Shown: positions 46,363-56,209 of the stretch, piece after piece | How positions within the stretch are numbered: position 1 is the first letter of the stretch | Layout: each line of letters begins with the position of its first letter | Source: Oligoflexia bacterium | GTDB taxonomy: Bacteria > Bdellovibrionota > Bacteriovoracia > Bacteriovoracales > Bacteriovoracaceae | NCBI GenBank assembly: GCA_015231955.1 | Contig: JADGAN010000037.1 | Coordinates: 1 to 56,469 of the forward strand | DNA length: 56,469 nt | Direction of reading: 5' to 3' | Made by a program: the position numbers and the translations under genes | Notes under the pieces: generated by a model | What the model was told of the DNA's origin: nothing | Database searches by the model: none | What the model saw: the letters and a program-made list of their open reading frames with translations, nothing else

Positions 46363-47313
46363 TTGGGCGAACTTGAAGATTTTCAAAACGAAGCTGCTGA
46401 ACTCTTAGATCAGGCCGAAAGATCGCTCTTGGCGGTGGATAGCGGTGAGGATTTTTCCAAACACTATGATATTATCTTTCGTGTCTTACATAACCTAAAA
46501 GGTTCAGCCGCCATGCTGACGTTAACTGAAGCTGAAAGGCATCTTCATCAAGTTGAAACTCTTTTTCAGCAGAGTAAAGGGACCAAGGCCATTGGGCGTG
46601 AGGTAATCAATTTCTTTCTTAATTCGATCGACGCTACCAGGATCTTACTCGCAGGAAAGACAGTCAATTTTTCCTATGATTTAAAAGATAACTCCATTAT
46701 GAACACCGCCATTAATCCCCTACCTGTCGAACAGAAGACTCTCCTCGGATTAAAGATCTGTATGGTTGCCAGAGAGTCCCATATGACATTTGTCGATGGA
46801 ATCCGCTCTCAAGGATGTAATGTCATTTGTCGGAATAATTTTGCTGATATCATTAAAGGTAATTATCTCACCGAAATGGATCTCTTTATACTTGTTAGTG
46901 ACTCGTTTGATGAACACGTCAAAATAATGGCCGATCATGTAAAAGGAAAAAATATCTTTATGCCCATGATTCTAGCAACAGCTTGCCAGGCAAAAGTGAC
47001 TGTAGAGCAAGGCCAGCAAGCTGGGTTTCACTTGGTGATAACTTTTGATTCTCGTTGCAGTAGGACCATCTCTCTCCTTGGTTTTGCTGCTAAATGTGGA
47101 AAATTATGGCGAATGATAAATAATGCACTTACTTTACTCCTTTATCGGCATGTAGATTTTGATGCTTTCCTCCTGGCCAATGAAAAGGCAGAAATTCATA
47201 AAACCTTAAATGCCAATTTGACCGAGATCCTGCAGACAATTGCCTCTACAGGTGTACCGATTGAGATGCAGGCGCTAGCAAGGCATAGTTCCAGTGGACA
47301 GCAAGGGAGTTAG
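46363..47313 (+). CDS. HPt-domain protein with degenerate receiver, first gene of che operon
   Basis: A 316-aa protein starting at TTG (46363) with AAGGCGG upstream. Residues about 1-110 form an HPt domain with the phosphorylatable H43 in VLHNLKGSA. A second domain (about 125-240) has the alternating pattern of a CheY-like receiver, but the acidic pocket reads MVARES in place of VVDDS and the phospho-Asp position has no Asp (LFILVSDSF), so it should not be phosphorylated. It may be a phosphotransfer shuttle for the CheA hybrid encoded five bases downstream. Divergence from neighbours is not obvious. Confidence 0.75.
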   Translation: MGELEDFQNEAAELLDQAERSLLAVDSGEDFSKHYDIIFRVLHNLKGSAAMLTLTEAERHLHQVETLFQQSKGTKAIGREVINFFLNSIDATRILLAGKTVNFSYDLKDNSIMNTAINPLPVEQKTLLGLKICMVARESHMTFVDGIRSQGCNVICRNNFADIIKGNYLTEMDLFILVSDSFDEHVKIMADHVKGKNIFMPMILATACQAKVTVEQGQQAGFHLVITFDSRCSRTISLLGFAAKCGKLWRMINNALTLLLYRHVDFDAFLLANEKAEIHKTLNANLTEILQTIASTGVPIEMQALARHSSSGQQGS

Positions 47314-47318
47314 TCAGC

Positions 47319-50048
47319 ATGAATCATGTAAAAGTTGAGCCAGCAATTGGTGAATTTATTGCTGAGTGCTTTGAAATCAATCAGCGTTTTTCCGAGAATT
47401 TAGCTCGCATCGAGCAAGGTCAAAAAGATCCGGAAATTGTCAATGCTCTTTATAGAGATATCCACACCTTAAAGGGGTCAGCTCAGCTTTTTGGCCTTGA
47501 GCAGATCACCCAGCTTTCTCATGCCATGGAAACAGGACTTGCTCATTACCGCAAATCAAAGGATCCCATTGGCCTTGATATGGTTCAAAAGCTTTATGAA
47601 TGCCTTGATCTTCTTAATGAGATTGTTGAAAAGGTAAAAGGTTTTGGATGTGAGCATAATGTCCAGGAAAAGCTGCTCTCTTTAATTTCAAGAATTTTAG
47701 ATGAAAACAATAAAAATGGCGAGTATTGCATCCTTAAAGATACCTCTCCGATACTGGAGGAAATAAAATTACAACGACAGGAAACAATCGGCCCACAAGT
47801 GAATCTTGCATCAAGTCCCCCTGCTAGCGTAAGTAATAGCACATCAATAGGAACACGTATGGAACAAGTGGAAAATCCAGTTGTAGAAGATAGTCAATCT
47901 CAAAATGATTCTACTAGTACAATTAGAGTCCAAGTCTCATTATTAGACAAACTCATGAATCTAGTGGGAGAAATCGTTCTGGTACGAAACCAGGTTCTTC
48001 AGTATTGCAATCACCAGGATTCCCTAGAACTGACTAAACTTAGTCAAAAGTTGGATTTAGTGACTGGTGAATTGCAAGGCGAAGTGATGCAAACCCGAAT
48101 GCAACCCATTGGAAGTATTCTCAATAAATTCCAACGGGTTACTCGAGATATTGCCAAGGATCTAGGAAAAAAAATTGAACTAAAATTTCAGGGAACGGAA
48201 ACTGAGCTCGATAAAACACTTCTGGAGGCCATCAAAGATCCTCTTACACATTTAATAAGGAACGCCTGTGATCATGGAATAGATTTGCCGGAAGTGAGGA
48301 AAGCCTTAGGTAAACATGAGATAGGCAAAATCCAAGTCAATGCCTATCATGAAGGAGGGCAAGTCATTATTGAAATTAGCGATGATGGACAGGGGCTCAA
48401 TCGAAAGCGGATTCTTGAAAAGGCACTAGAGCAAAATCTAGTTTCCATGGATAAAAGCGTTACCCTAACCGACAGAGAAATTTTTAATTTTATTTTCCTG
48501 CCTGGATTTTCCACCACTGACGCGGTAACCAAGGTTTCTGGTAGAGGTGTCGGAATGGATGTGGTCAGGACCAACCTCGATAAGATCGGTGGGGCCATCG
48601 AGCTTGATAGTGTGGAAAATAAGGGCACCCGTTTTCGTTTAAAAATCCCACTGACCCTTGCTATTGTTCCCGCACTAGTGGTTCGTGCTGGAAAAGAACA
48701 TTTTGCTATCCCCCAGGTAAAGTTAGTGGAGCTAGTTCAAGCCTCCAACAATATAGGAGGCAGTATTGGCGGAAAAAGCGATTCACGAAACCAGATAGAA
48801 TATTTAGAGGGAAAACCAGTTTTTCGCCTGCGGGGTAATCTTTTACCGCTAGTTGGTCTAAGGGAAGTTTTGAAACTCGATAGATCGAATGGTAACCAAG
48901 TGGAAGAAAAGGGTCAAAATGAGGAGCTTGATATAGTCATTCTTCAAGCCGATGGGCAGCAGTTTGGTCTGATTGTGGATGAAATTCAGGATACCACAGA
49001 CATTGTAGTAAAACCGCTGGGAAAATTTTTAAAGAAACTCGCTGTCTATTCTGGAGCAACTATCATGGGTAATGGCGCAGTAGCGCTTATTTTAGATGTT
49101 AAGGGTATTGCGGAAACGGCAGAACTTTTTGCTGAAAAATCCAAAAACAAAGAAGAAGGTGACACAACAACCATCGCTTCCTTCCAATCAGACATTCAGG
49201 AATACCTCTTATTCAAGATTGGAGATTGTGGAAAATATGCCATTCCACTGTGTCTAGTGAGCCGCCTTGAGGAGTTTCCTGTTAATTCGGTGGAATATAC
49301 TGGTGAACAGGCAGTTATTCGTTATCGAAAATTAATTCTACCTCTTCTTTCCTTAAAGACCTTTTTGAGGTTCAAGCAGGATGAAAATAAAAAAGATGAA
49401 AAGATTTCAGTCATTGTAGTTCAAAGGCAGGGAAGAAGTTTTGGCATCCAAGTGGATCAAATCCTAGACGTGGTTCAGGTGAAAGGAGATATAGACGACT
49501 CCTTGTTAGACCGCCCGGGTCTTTTAGGTAATTTCATTTTTAATGAAGAAGTGGTGGTTGCTATCGATGTCGAAGGAATTATTGCTGTTGAAACTAAACG
49601 ACTTAGCAAAAAACTTGATACTGGTGAGCTAGGGCCATCGGCAAAAGGCTGCGCTCCTCATTGTGCTACGAAGAGAATTCTATTTGTTGAAGATGCAAAA
49701 TTTTTTAGAAACCATATTTCCAAAACATTGGAAGCGGCGGGGATGAGCGTTTTTGCGGTAGAAAATGGCCAGGAGGCCATCGATGCCCTTAATGAAAATG
49801 GAGTGGAACAATTTTCTTTAGTTCTCTCCGATATTGAGATGCCCAAGATGAATGGTTATGAACTTGCACGTTCAATCAAAGGAAATAAAAAATATGAAAA
49901 ATTGCCTTTGATTGCCCTTACCACTCGCTACAAAAATAGCGATATCGAGGAAGGGAAAGCCGCAGGCTTTGATCTTTATTTAGAAAAACTTAATGAGGAT
50001 CATCTCATTACCGGAATTGAAAAATTATTAAACCATAGGAAAGCATAA
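47319..50048 (+). CDS. cheA: Chemotaxis hybrid histidine kinase CheA with two CheW domains and a receiver
   Basis: A 909-aa kinase. HPt is at the N-terminus (phospho-His H49 in DIHTLKGSA), then a linker of about 80 residues, the dimerisation helix pair (SLLDKLMNLVGEIVL), and the ATPase with NACDHGID (N box), SDDGQGL (G1) and GRGVGMDVV (G2). Two CheW-type domains follow (about 445-605 and 615-775), and a receiver closes the protein (phospho-Asp 838 in LVLSDIEMP). Signalling should run from the PAS receptor through CheW to HPt and receiver. The separate P2 response-regulator-binding domain of classic CheA is not evident. The stop codon overlaps the cheW start. Confidence 0.92.
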   Translation: MNHVKVEPAIGEFIAECFEINQRFSENLARIEQGQKDPEIVNALYRDIHTLKGSAQLFGLEQITQLSHAMETGLAHYRKSKDPIGLDMVQKLYECLDLLNEIVEKVKGFGCEHNVQEKLLSLISRILDENNKNGEYCILKDTSPILEEIKLQRQETIGPQVNLASSPPASVSNSTSIGTRMEQVENPVVEDSQSQNDSTSTIRVQVSLLDKLMNLVGEIVLVRNQVLQYCNHQDSLELTKLSQKLDLVTGELQGEVMQTRMQPIGSILNKFQRVTRDIAKDLGKKIELKFQGTETELDKTLLEAIKDPLTHLIRNACDHGIDLPEVRKALGKHEIGKIQVNAYHEGGQVIIEISDDGQGLNRKRILEKALEQNLVSMDKSVTLTDREIFNFIFLPGFSTTDAVTKVSGRGVGMDVVRTNLDKIGGAIELDSVENKGTRFRLKIPLTLAIVPALVVRAGKEHFAIPQVKLVELVQASNNIGGSIGGKSDSRNQIEYLEGKPVFRLRGNLLPLVGLREVLKLDRSNGNQVEEKGQNEELDIVILQADGQQFGLIVDEIQDTTDIVVKPLGKFLKKLAVYSGATIMGNGAVALILDVKGIAETAELFAEKSKNKEEGDTTTIASFQSDIQEYLLFKIGDCGKYAIPLCLVSRLEEFPVNSVEYTGEQAVIRYRKLILPLLSLKTFLRFKQDENKKDEKISVIVVQRQGRSFGIQVDQILDVVQVKGDIDDSLLDRPGLLGNFIFNEEVVVAIDVEGIIAVETKRLSKKLDTGELGPSAKGCAPHCATKRILFVEDAKFFRNHISKTLEAAGMSVFAVENGQEAIDALNENGVEQFSLVLSDIEMPKMNGYELARSIKGNKKYEKLPLIALTTRYKNSDIEEGKAAGFDLYLEKLNEDHLITGIEKLLNHRKA

Positions 50049-50527
50049 TGAATACTGTAGAAGATAGAAAACAGTGGGCCACCAGCGAAAAAAAAAGTGA
50101 GAACAATTTACAATATTCCACTTTTTTGATTGGAGATCGTCTCTATGGCATCGATGTCATGCGAGTTCAAGAGGTGACGAAGGCGATTACTGCCTCTTCT
50201 ATCCCGCTTGCTCCGGAGTTTGTTCATGGTCTTATCAATCTTCGTGGTCAAATTGCCACCGCTATAGACCTTAGACGCTTTTTTAGGCTTAAATCTCAGC
50301 GCTCAGACGACCAGCTAAACGTTGTCTGCAGTCTTGATGGGAACCTGCTGGCTTTTCTGGTCGATCAGATCGGCGATGTGATGGAGGTCTCCAGTTCCTG
50401 TTTTGAGACACCTCCTGAGACTATTGAAGAGGGCATACGAAAGTATATGAGTGGTGTTTATAAGTTACCAAATCAACTTTTAAGCATCTTGGATGTTAGT
50501 AAAATTGTTTCCGAATTGAACAAGTAA
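50048..50527 (+). CDS. cheW: CheW coupling protein
   Basis: A 159-aa SH3-like scaffold with the CheW pattern: STFLIGDRLYGIDVMRVQEV in the first barrel, PEFVHGLINLRGQIATAIDLR in the middle and an FLVDQIGDVMEVSSS stretch. It links the PAS receptor to the CheA kinase. Its ATG overlaps the cheA stop codon by one base (TAATG). Residues 1-17 form a short polar tail. It is one of three CheW-type domains in the operon. Confidence 0.92.
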   Translation: MNTVEDRKQWATSEKKSENNLQYSTFLIGDRLYGIDVMRVQEVTKAITASSIPLAPEFVHGLINLRGQIATAIDLRRFFRLKSQRSDDQLNVVCSLDGNLLAFLVDQIGDVMEVSSSCFETPPETIEEGIRKYMSGVYKLPNQLLSILDVSKIVSELNK

Positions 50528-50563
50528 TAATTTAAACGTTTTTATTAAAAGGTGGGGAAATCA

Positions 50564-52603
50564 ATGGAAAATCATGCATCCGCAAGAACAAATGAACGTC
50601 GCACAAATGCTCATGGAAATCATGAAAGGGTGAGCAAACAAAAAAATATCTTATTAGTAAAAGAAAAATCAAAAGCTAGTGATAAAAGTGATAGCAAAGA
50701 GTTAGCACTACAGATGTGGGAAGCGGTGAACGCCAACTTTGCAGTCATTGAGTTTAATCCCGATGGTTCCATTATCAATGCCAATCCTAAATTCCTTAAG
50801 GTTGTCGGCCATGATTTAGAAGATATTCAAGGGAAACATCACCGTATTTTTATCGATAGCACCTATAGAAATAGCGAAGCCTATAAAGCTTTTTGGACTG
50901 ACCTGGCCGCAGGTAAGGCGCAAAATGGCGAATTCAAACGGGTCACTAAAGATAATAATGTAGTTTACTTACAGGCATCTTATGCGCCTGTGTTTGATCA
51001 CGAGGGTAATGTGGTTAAAGTCACCAAAATTGCTATCGATATGACAGCAGAGCGCTTAAAGGCGGCCAATTACGAAGGGCAAATTACGGCCATCAATAAA
51101 ACGCAAGCAGTTATTGAATTTAATTTAGATGGAACAGTGATTGGGGCCAACGATAATTTTTTAAAGGTCCTTGGTTATAGCAATGAGGAGATCAAAGGGA
51201 AGCATCACAGCCTATTTTGCGATCCAAGCTATACCTGCAGCAATGATTATAAAATGTTTTGGGAGAAGCTTAATCGTGGTGATTATGATGCTGCCGAATA
51301 TAAGCGAATTGGAAAGGGGGGCAAAGAGGTGTGGATTCAAGCAAGCTACAATCCTATTTTCGATTTGAACGGTAAACCCTTTAAAGTTGTAAAATATGCC
51401 ACCGATATGACCAAGCAAAAAATGAAAAATGCTGACTATCAAGGTCAAATCTCGGCCATCAGTAAGGCACAGGCGGTTATTGAATTTAACATGGACGGAA
51501 CAGTGATCAACGCCAATGATAACTTTCTGAACACCATTGGCTACTCTTTAGATGAAATCAAAGGGAAGCATCATCGCATATTTTGTGAAAATTCTTACAC
51601 GAGTAGCAATGAGTATCGAGCATTTTGGGAAAAGCTCAACCGTGGTGAGTACGATGCTGCCGAATATAAGCGAATTGGAAAGGGTGGAAAAGAGGTGTGG
51701 ATTCAAGCAAGCTATAATCCTATTTTCGATTTGAACGGTAAACCCTTTAAAGTTGTAAAATATGCCACCGATCTCACTAAGATAAAAAATGAAAGGTTGG
51801 TGCTTATTAACTCCTTAACTGAACCCATTAATCAGTTGGCAGCTGCTGCTGGTGAACTTTCTGCCACCGCCACTCAAATGGCCAAAAATTCGGAAAAGAC
51901 CAATAAAGAGTCCACTTCTGCGTCTACTGCAGCAGAACAGGTATCTAGAGGGGTGAAAGCCGTGGCCACTAATACTGAAGAGATGGCAGCGTCGATCCGG
52001 GAGATTGCTAAATCTTCCAATGAGGCTGCTAGTATTTCCAAAGAGACGTTGGTAAGGGCGCAAGAGACCAATAAGACTATTGGACAACTGGGGGCGAGCA
52101 GCCAGGAGATCGGAAATGTGATCAAGGTGATTAGCTCAATTGCCCAGCAAACTAATCTTTTGGCCCTGAACGCCACCATCGAAGCAGCACGAGCAGGAGA
52201 TGCCGGTAAGGGCTTTGCCGTTGTCGCCAATGAGGTGAAGGAACTGGCCAAGCAAACGGCCAAGGCCACGGAGGATATTACTGGCAAGGTTGGAACCATT
52301 CAAAAAGACTCCCAAGGGGCCGTCGATGCTATTGGAGAAATTGGCAAGGTCATTGAGAGGCTTAATGGTATTTCTGGTACCATAGCGGCGGCAGTTGAAG
52401 AGCAGAGTGCCACCACCACGGAAGTCACCAAAGTCGTGCAGGATTCGAGTAAAGGAGTCGAGGCCATTACAGCAACCATCAAAGTAGTATCAAGTGCGGC
52501 CCAAGAGAGTTTATCAGGGGCCAATCAAACCCTCGATGCCGCCAAAAGCCTCTCCCAATTGGCCGAAAAGCTAAAGGAAATTATGAAAAAACTGTCTGCT
52601 TAA
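50564..52603 (+). CDS. Soluble methyl-accepting receptor with three PAS domains
   Basis: A 679-aa cytoplasmic chemoreceptor with no transmembrane segment. ATG at 50564 is favoured over GTG at 50552 by the AAGGTGG six or more bases upstream. Three PAS domains (about 50-165, 170-290, 290-410) are followed by an MCP signalling hairpin whose tip reads [24 protein letters not shown]2 and PAS3 share a 120-base stretch with only three differences (51287-51406 and 51653-51772, 366 bases apart), so they arose by a recent tandem duplication or gene conversion. Soluble PAS receptors usually sense redox or a bound cofactor; conserved GKHHR/S segments suggest heme or flavin is worth testing. Confidence 0.92.
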   Translation: MENHASARTNERRTNAHGNHERVSKQKNILLVKEKSKASDKSDSKELALQMWEAVNANFAVIEFNPDGSIINANPKFLKVVGHDLEDIQGKHHRIFIDSTYRNSEAYKAFWTDLAAGKAQNGEFKRVTKDNNVVYLQASYAPVFDHEGNVVKVTKIAIDMTAERLKAANYEGQITAINKTQAVIEFNLDGTVIGANDNFLKVLGYSNEEIKGKHHSLFCDPSYTCSNDYKMFWEKLNRGDYDAAEYKRIGKGGKEVWIQASYNPIFDLNGKPFKVVKYATDMTKQKMKNADYQGQISAISKAQAVIEFNMDGTVINANDNFLNTIGYSLDEIKGKHHRIFCENSYTSSNEYRAFWEKLNRGEYDAAEYKRIGKGGKEVWIQASYNPIFDLNGKPFKVVKYATDLTKIKNERLVLINSLTEPINQLAAAAGELSATATQMAKNSEKTNKESTSASTAAEQVSRGVKAVATNTEEMAASIREIAKSSNEAASISKETLVRAQETNKTIGQLGASSQEIGNVIKVISSIAQQTNLLALNATIEAARAGDAGKGFAVVANEVKELAKQTAKATEDITGKVGTIQKDSQGAVDAIGEIGKVIERLNGISGTIAAAVEEQSATTTEVTKVVQDSSKGVEAITATIKVVSSAAQESLSGANQTLDAAKSLSQLAEKLKEIMKKLSA

Positions 52604-52640
52604 TGGTTGATTGTCGTTGATTAAAAAAGGAATCTGACCA

Positions 52641-53708
52641 GTGCGTGTTTTGATTGTCGATAACTCCATCGTTTTTCGCTCCCAGATTAAAGCTGCATTA
52701 ATGGATATTCCCTCTATAGAAGTGGTGGGATCAGTATCGAATGGAAAAATTGCTTTGGCAAAAATTGAGCAAGAGACTATTGATCTTATCACTTTGGATT
52801 TAGAAATGCCTGAGCTAGGAGGATTAGAAACCTTGCAAGAGCTTAGGCGGCGCGGTTATAAGACCAGGGTCATTGTATTTGCTTCTCCCAACAATCAAGA
52901 AGTCGATAGTGCTCTTCAGTCCATTCACCTTGGTGCGGACGATGTCGTGCTTAAACCATCGGGATCCACTCAGTCTCTTGAATCGGCCGCTGAATCAATA
53001 AAGGCCGTGCTCTTGCCCAAGATCTTGCAATTTGTTGCCAAAGAGGTAGTAGAAGAAAAAACAGTCCCTTTAAAGACAACAAAACAAAAGAGTGAGTGGC
53101 CGCTGGTGGATTTAGACAGATGGGGGCCGCCAGAAGTGGTGGTCATTGGCTCCTCAACTGGAGGACCAGTGGCCCTTGAACAGTTACTCCAGGGAGTACA
53201 GTCGCCCTTTCCCTGTCCGATCCTTATTGTCCAACATATGCCACCTGTCTTTACCACATCATTGGCCGAACGTTTATCAAAGACCACTGGCCTTAATGTC
53301 AGAGAAGCCACTCCCATGGAACCGCCTCTTGCTAATCACTGCTATGTGGCCCCAGGAGACTACCATATGTATTTAATCAAGAAGAATGAGGGACTAAAGC
53401 TCATGATTGAACAGGGGCCCAGAAGAAATTCGGTACGACCATCTGTCGACATACTCTTTGAGTCCGCAGCAGAGGTCTATGGGAATCGAGCGTTAGGAAT
53501 AATTCTTACTGGTATGGGAGAAGATGGTCTCCTAGGCGCCCAAAGTATAAAAAAGCTTGGTGGCGCTATCATGATTCAAAACAAGGAATCATCTATTGTT
53601 TTTGGAATGCCAGGGGCAGTTTTTGATTCGGGAGCTTACGACAAAATTGGCCATATCAAAGAGCTATCCTTTTGGCTTAAAAAAATAATTTCTCCCGTCC
53701 CTCAATGA
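52641..53708 (+). CDS. cheB: Chemotaxis response regulator CheB (protein-glutamate methylesterase)
   Basis: A 355-aa protein with an N-terminal receiver (phospho-Asp 53 in TLDLEMPELGG) and a C-terminal methylesterase with its catalytic set: serine in GSSTGGP, histidine in VQHMP and aspartate in GMGEDG. It removes methyl groups added by CheR to the receptor. The start is GTG at 52641, with AAAAAGGA before it. It follows the receptor by 37 bases and shares the operon. Confidence 0.94.
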   Translation: MRVLIVDNSIVFRSQIKAALMDIPSIEVVGSVSNGKIALAKIEQETIDLITLDLEMPELGGLETLQELRRRGYKTRVIVFASPNNQEVDSALQSIHLGADDVVLKPSGSTQSLESAAESIKAVLLPKILQFVAKEVVEEKTVPLKTTKQKSEWPLVDLDRWGPPEVVVIGSSTGGPVALEQLLQGVQSPFPCPILIVQHMPPVFTTSLAERLSKTTGLNVREATPMEPPLANHCYVAPGDYHMYLIKKNEGLKLMIEQGPRRNSVRPSVDILFESAAEVYGNRALGIILTGMGEDGLLGAQSIKKLGGAIMIQNKESSIVFGMPGAVFDSGAYDKIGHIKELSFWLKKIISPVPQ

Positions 53709-53733
53709 TGAGATGATTACTATGGGGTAAGCA

Positions 53734-54912
53734 ATGAAAAAACTATTTGGTGAATACCTTATCGAAAAAAAGATCGTGAGTGCGGAACAGCTACTTGCTG
53801 CACTGATAGAACAGATTCACTCCATGCCAACGTTGGTCGATATTGTTAATCAAAAAAAACTTTTGTCAGCAAATGAGCTGCTTTCAGTCATTAGGGTTCA
53901 GATGGAGCAGAGAGTGGAATTTCGATCTGCCTGTGAAACGCTAGGCCTATGGAACCCAATCCTTGAAGAATCAATCCAAAAAGAGTTAGATTGCCATAGA
54001 CGACCAATCGGTGAGCTCTTGGTGAAGAGAGGAAGTCTTTGTCTGGAAACACTAATTAGTGCCATGGATGACTATTTCTCTTCTTCTAATAGAACCCCTC
54101 AGCCACCAGCATCAGCAAAAGTTAACATCTATGGCCCGCTTATTCCTCTATTTGCTACACATCTCAATAAAGCAAGGATGGAAAAGCTCCACCACAGCGC
54201 TTGCAATGGTAAATTTGAAGAACTCTTTTTTGAGCTTCGTCTCTTGCAAGGATTTTCAAAACTTTTAAATGCCACCGAGAGCAGTGAACTTCTAGCGAAA
54301 ATGGAAATGGCCAGCTTAAAGATGATGAGTGAGGATCCAAACGCTAAGACTGATGTCGTGCTAGAGTTTTTAACCTTGTTTGAAAGAGCGTTGACCTTGG
54401 TCAGAGACCTTCGCCAATCCATTGTGGAATCACAAAGTGAAGCTATTGACTTTGGCACAATTAAAAAGGATCTTGATGATTTTAACATAAGAGATACTAC
54501 CCTCACAAAAAAAACAAAAAGGAACAGTGCCACCACTAAGCTCAGAATATTGCAGGTGGACGACTCTCGTAGCGTGCATGCCTATACGAAAGAGATTTTT
54601 AACGGAACTCAACATGAGGTCACCCATGCCATGAGTGCCAAGGAAGCCATGGATAAGCTAGCAGAGATGGGTACCGATTATTTCAAAATCATTTTACTTG
54701 ACTGGGAAATGCCATGCATTACCGGACCAGAGTTTTTGGCCCTTCTAAAAGAAAAAGAGATTTCTATTCCGGTGGTGATGCTTACTATAAAAAATAGTCC
54801 AATAGATATTGAAGTTATGCTAAATGCTGGGGCGAAAGAATACATCATGAAGCCGTTTAGCCGTGAACTACTGTTTGAAAAAATAGAGATGGCTATTGGA
54901 GTGAGTGTTTAA
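53734..54912 (+). CDS. MshEN-type N-domain fused to response-regulator receiver
   Basis: A 392-aa protein. Residues 4-27 (LFGEYLIEKKIVSAEQLLAA) and 91-114 (PIGELLVKRGSLCLETLISA) fit the two MshEN-like repeats of the type found in cyclic-di-GMP-binding GspE/MshE ATPases (xxGExL(I/V)xxGxxxxxxLxxAL). The middle is a helical region and the C-terminus (from about 270) is a receiver with phospho-Asp 323 in LLDWEMP. It lies between cheB and cheR, so it is probably an output or adaptation regulator of the system. Whether the divergent repeats still bind cyclic di-GMP is uncertain. Confidence 0.75.
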   Translation: MKKLFGEYLIEKKIVSAEQLLAALIEQIHSMPTLVDIVNQKKLLSANELLSVIRVQMEQRVEFRSACETLGLWNPILEESIQKELDCHRRPIGELLVKRGSLCLETLISAMDDYFSSSNRTPQPPASAKVNIYGPLIPLFATHLNKARMEKLHHSACNGKFEELFFELRLLQGFSKLLNATESSELLAKMEMASLKMMSEDPNAKTDVVLEFLTLFERALTLVRDLRQSIVESQSEAIDFGTIKKDLDDFNIRDTTLTKKTKRNSATTKLRILQVDDSRSVHAYTKEIFNGTQHEVTHAMSAKEAMDKLAEMGTDYFKIILLDWEMPCITGPEFLALLKEKEISIPVVMLTIKNSPIDIEVMLNAGAKEYIMKPFSRELLFEKIEMAIGVSV

Positions 54913-54913
54913 C

Positions 54914-55726
54914 ATGGAAGAGGAACAAATACAACTTAAGTTTTTTGCAGAGTTTATTGAAAAGGAAATTGGTATTATTTATCCAGAAGAGAACTATTAT
55001 CAACTAAAAAAACGGCTAGGAGAAATTAGCGAGGTTCTTGGTTTTCATGAAGTTGATAAGCTCTGGAATACCGTTCAACAAGGAGTCACTGAAGAGGTCA
55101 GAAGGGTCATCCTTGAGATTGCAACCAATAACGAAACCTCATTTTTTCGTGATAGTCGCCTTTTTTCTATATTAGGAAAATACATAATTCCTGAACTCTT
55201 AAGCCGTCAAGGCAGTGGATCCTTGAAGATATGGTCTGCGGCCTGTAGTACTGGGCAGGAGCCCTATAGTGTGGCCATTATTCTTAGGGATTTACAAAAA
55301 ATACCCTTCACTATTCTGGCCACCGACATTTGTGAAACAGTTCTGGAAAAGGCCAAACGAGGTGAATACACACAATTGGAAGTACAACGTGGGATGCCAG
55401 CAAGCACTCTCATTAAACATTTTGAAAAGTGTAGTGATGATCTTTGGCGGGTGAACTCTTATCTAAAAGAAGGAATCCGTTTTGAGGCTTGTAATCTGAT
55501 CAGGCCATGGAGAGCGCATGGTATGTTTGAAATCATCTTCTGTCGAAATGTTCTAATCTATCAAAATATAGAGAGAAAAAAGGAAATTATCACAAGGATT
55601 GCCGAACACATCGTTCCTGGTGGATTTTTGATCCTTGGCAGTGCAGAAAACATCTCTTCCCTTTCTAATTTGTTTGAACAAAAATTTTACGATGGTGCCC
55701 TAGTTTACGTTCGCTTGAATCGATAA
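54914..55726 (+). CDS. cheR: Chemotaxis protein methyltransferase CheR
   Basis: A 270-aa SAM-dependent glutamate methyltransferase. ATG at 54914 fits the GGAGTGAG site, in preference to a GTG nine bases earlier that overlaps the previous gene. The substrate-binding N-terminal helices end at NNETSFFRD; the SAM motif is WSAACSTGQEPYSVAI and the signature IIFCRNVLIY lies near the C-terminus. It methylates the receptor of this operon. It is the last gene; downstream DNA is mobile-element sequence. Confidence 0.94.
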   Translation: MEEEQIQLKFFAEFIEKEIGIIYPEENYYQLKKRLGEISEVLGFHEVDKLWNTVQQGVTEEVRRVILEIATNNETSFFRDSRLFSILGKYIIPELLSRQGSGSLKIWSAACSTGQEPYSVAIILRDLQKIPFTILATDICETVLEKAKRGEYTQLEVQRGMPASTLIKHFEKCSDDLWRVNSYLKEGIRFEACNLIRPWRAHGMFEIIFCRNVLIYQNIERKKEIITRIAEHIVPGGFLILGSAENISSLSNLFEQKFYDGALVYVRLNR

Positions 55727-55876
55727 AACCTACGTGGGATTCTAACAATACTGGAGAACAGCAGCACCCTGGGCATACTATTACCCACATCTTTTAAAGT
55801 GAACTAATAGACATTTACTTCCTCTTGATGAGGCGACGTCTTTAGCCGATTGATTATTCTGTATAACCATGGGTGA

Positions 55877-56146
55877 ATGAAAAAAAAGCAAAATGATCAT
55901 GATTGGGTGGATGAAGAATTTACATCAAATTCTTTTGGAGATATTCGTATCGGCAAAAGAATGATTAAACTTGCAAAAACTTTATCCAAGCAACCGAGTG
56001 CCTCGATTAACAATGCTTGTGCTGATTGGGCCGAGATGAAGGCTGCCTATCGATTCTTCGATAATGACAAAGTAACCTCTGAAAAAATTATTTCTGAGCA
56101 TTTTCTACATAAAGGGAGCTTCTGGCATGTAAAGTTGCATCAATAA
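55877..56146 (+). pseudogene. N-terminal fragment of a Tn5/IS50-like transposase
   Basis: An 89-codon frame reads WVDEEFTSNSFGDIRIGKRM, ASINNACADWAEMKAAYRFFDN and ends shortly after SEHFLHK. That is the N-terminal DNA-binding part of IS4-group Tn5-like transposases (WVxEEFxxxxFGDxRLxKR...CxxWAExKAAYRFFxN). The catalytic domain is missing because sequence changes at about residue 77 and a stop follows. ATG 55877 has no clear ribosome binding site. Confidence 0.75.
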
Positions 56147-56209
56147 TTAAAGCAATTGTCCATGGTGCATCTTTTGAAAATTTCTTCCTCTCTTTCATTA
56201 ATTTTGTCA

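Noticed and set aside
46026-46376. 116-codon plus-strand frame just before the HPt gene
   Set aside because: Overlaps the HPt start, weak protein character after the first 50 residues, no family recognised.
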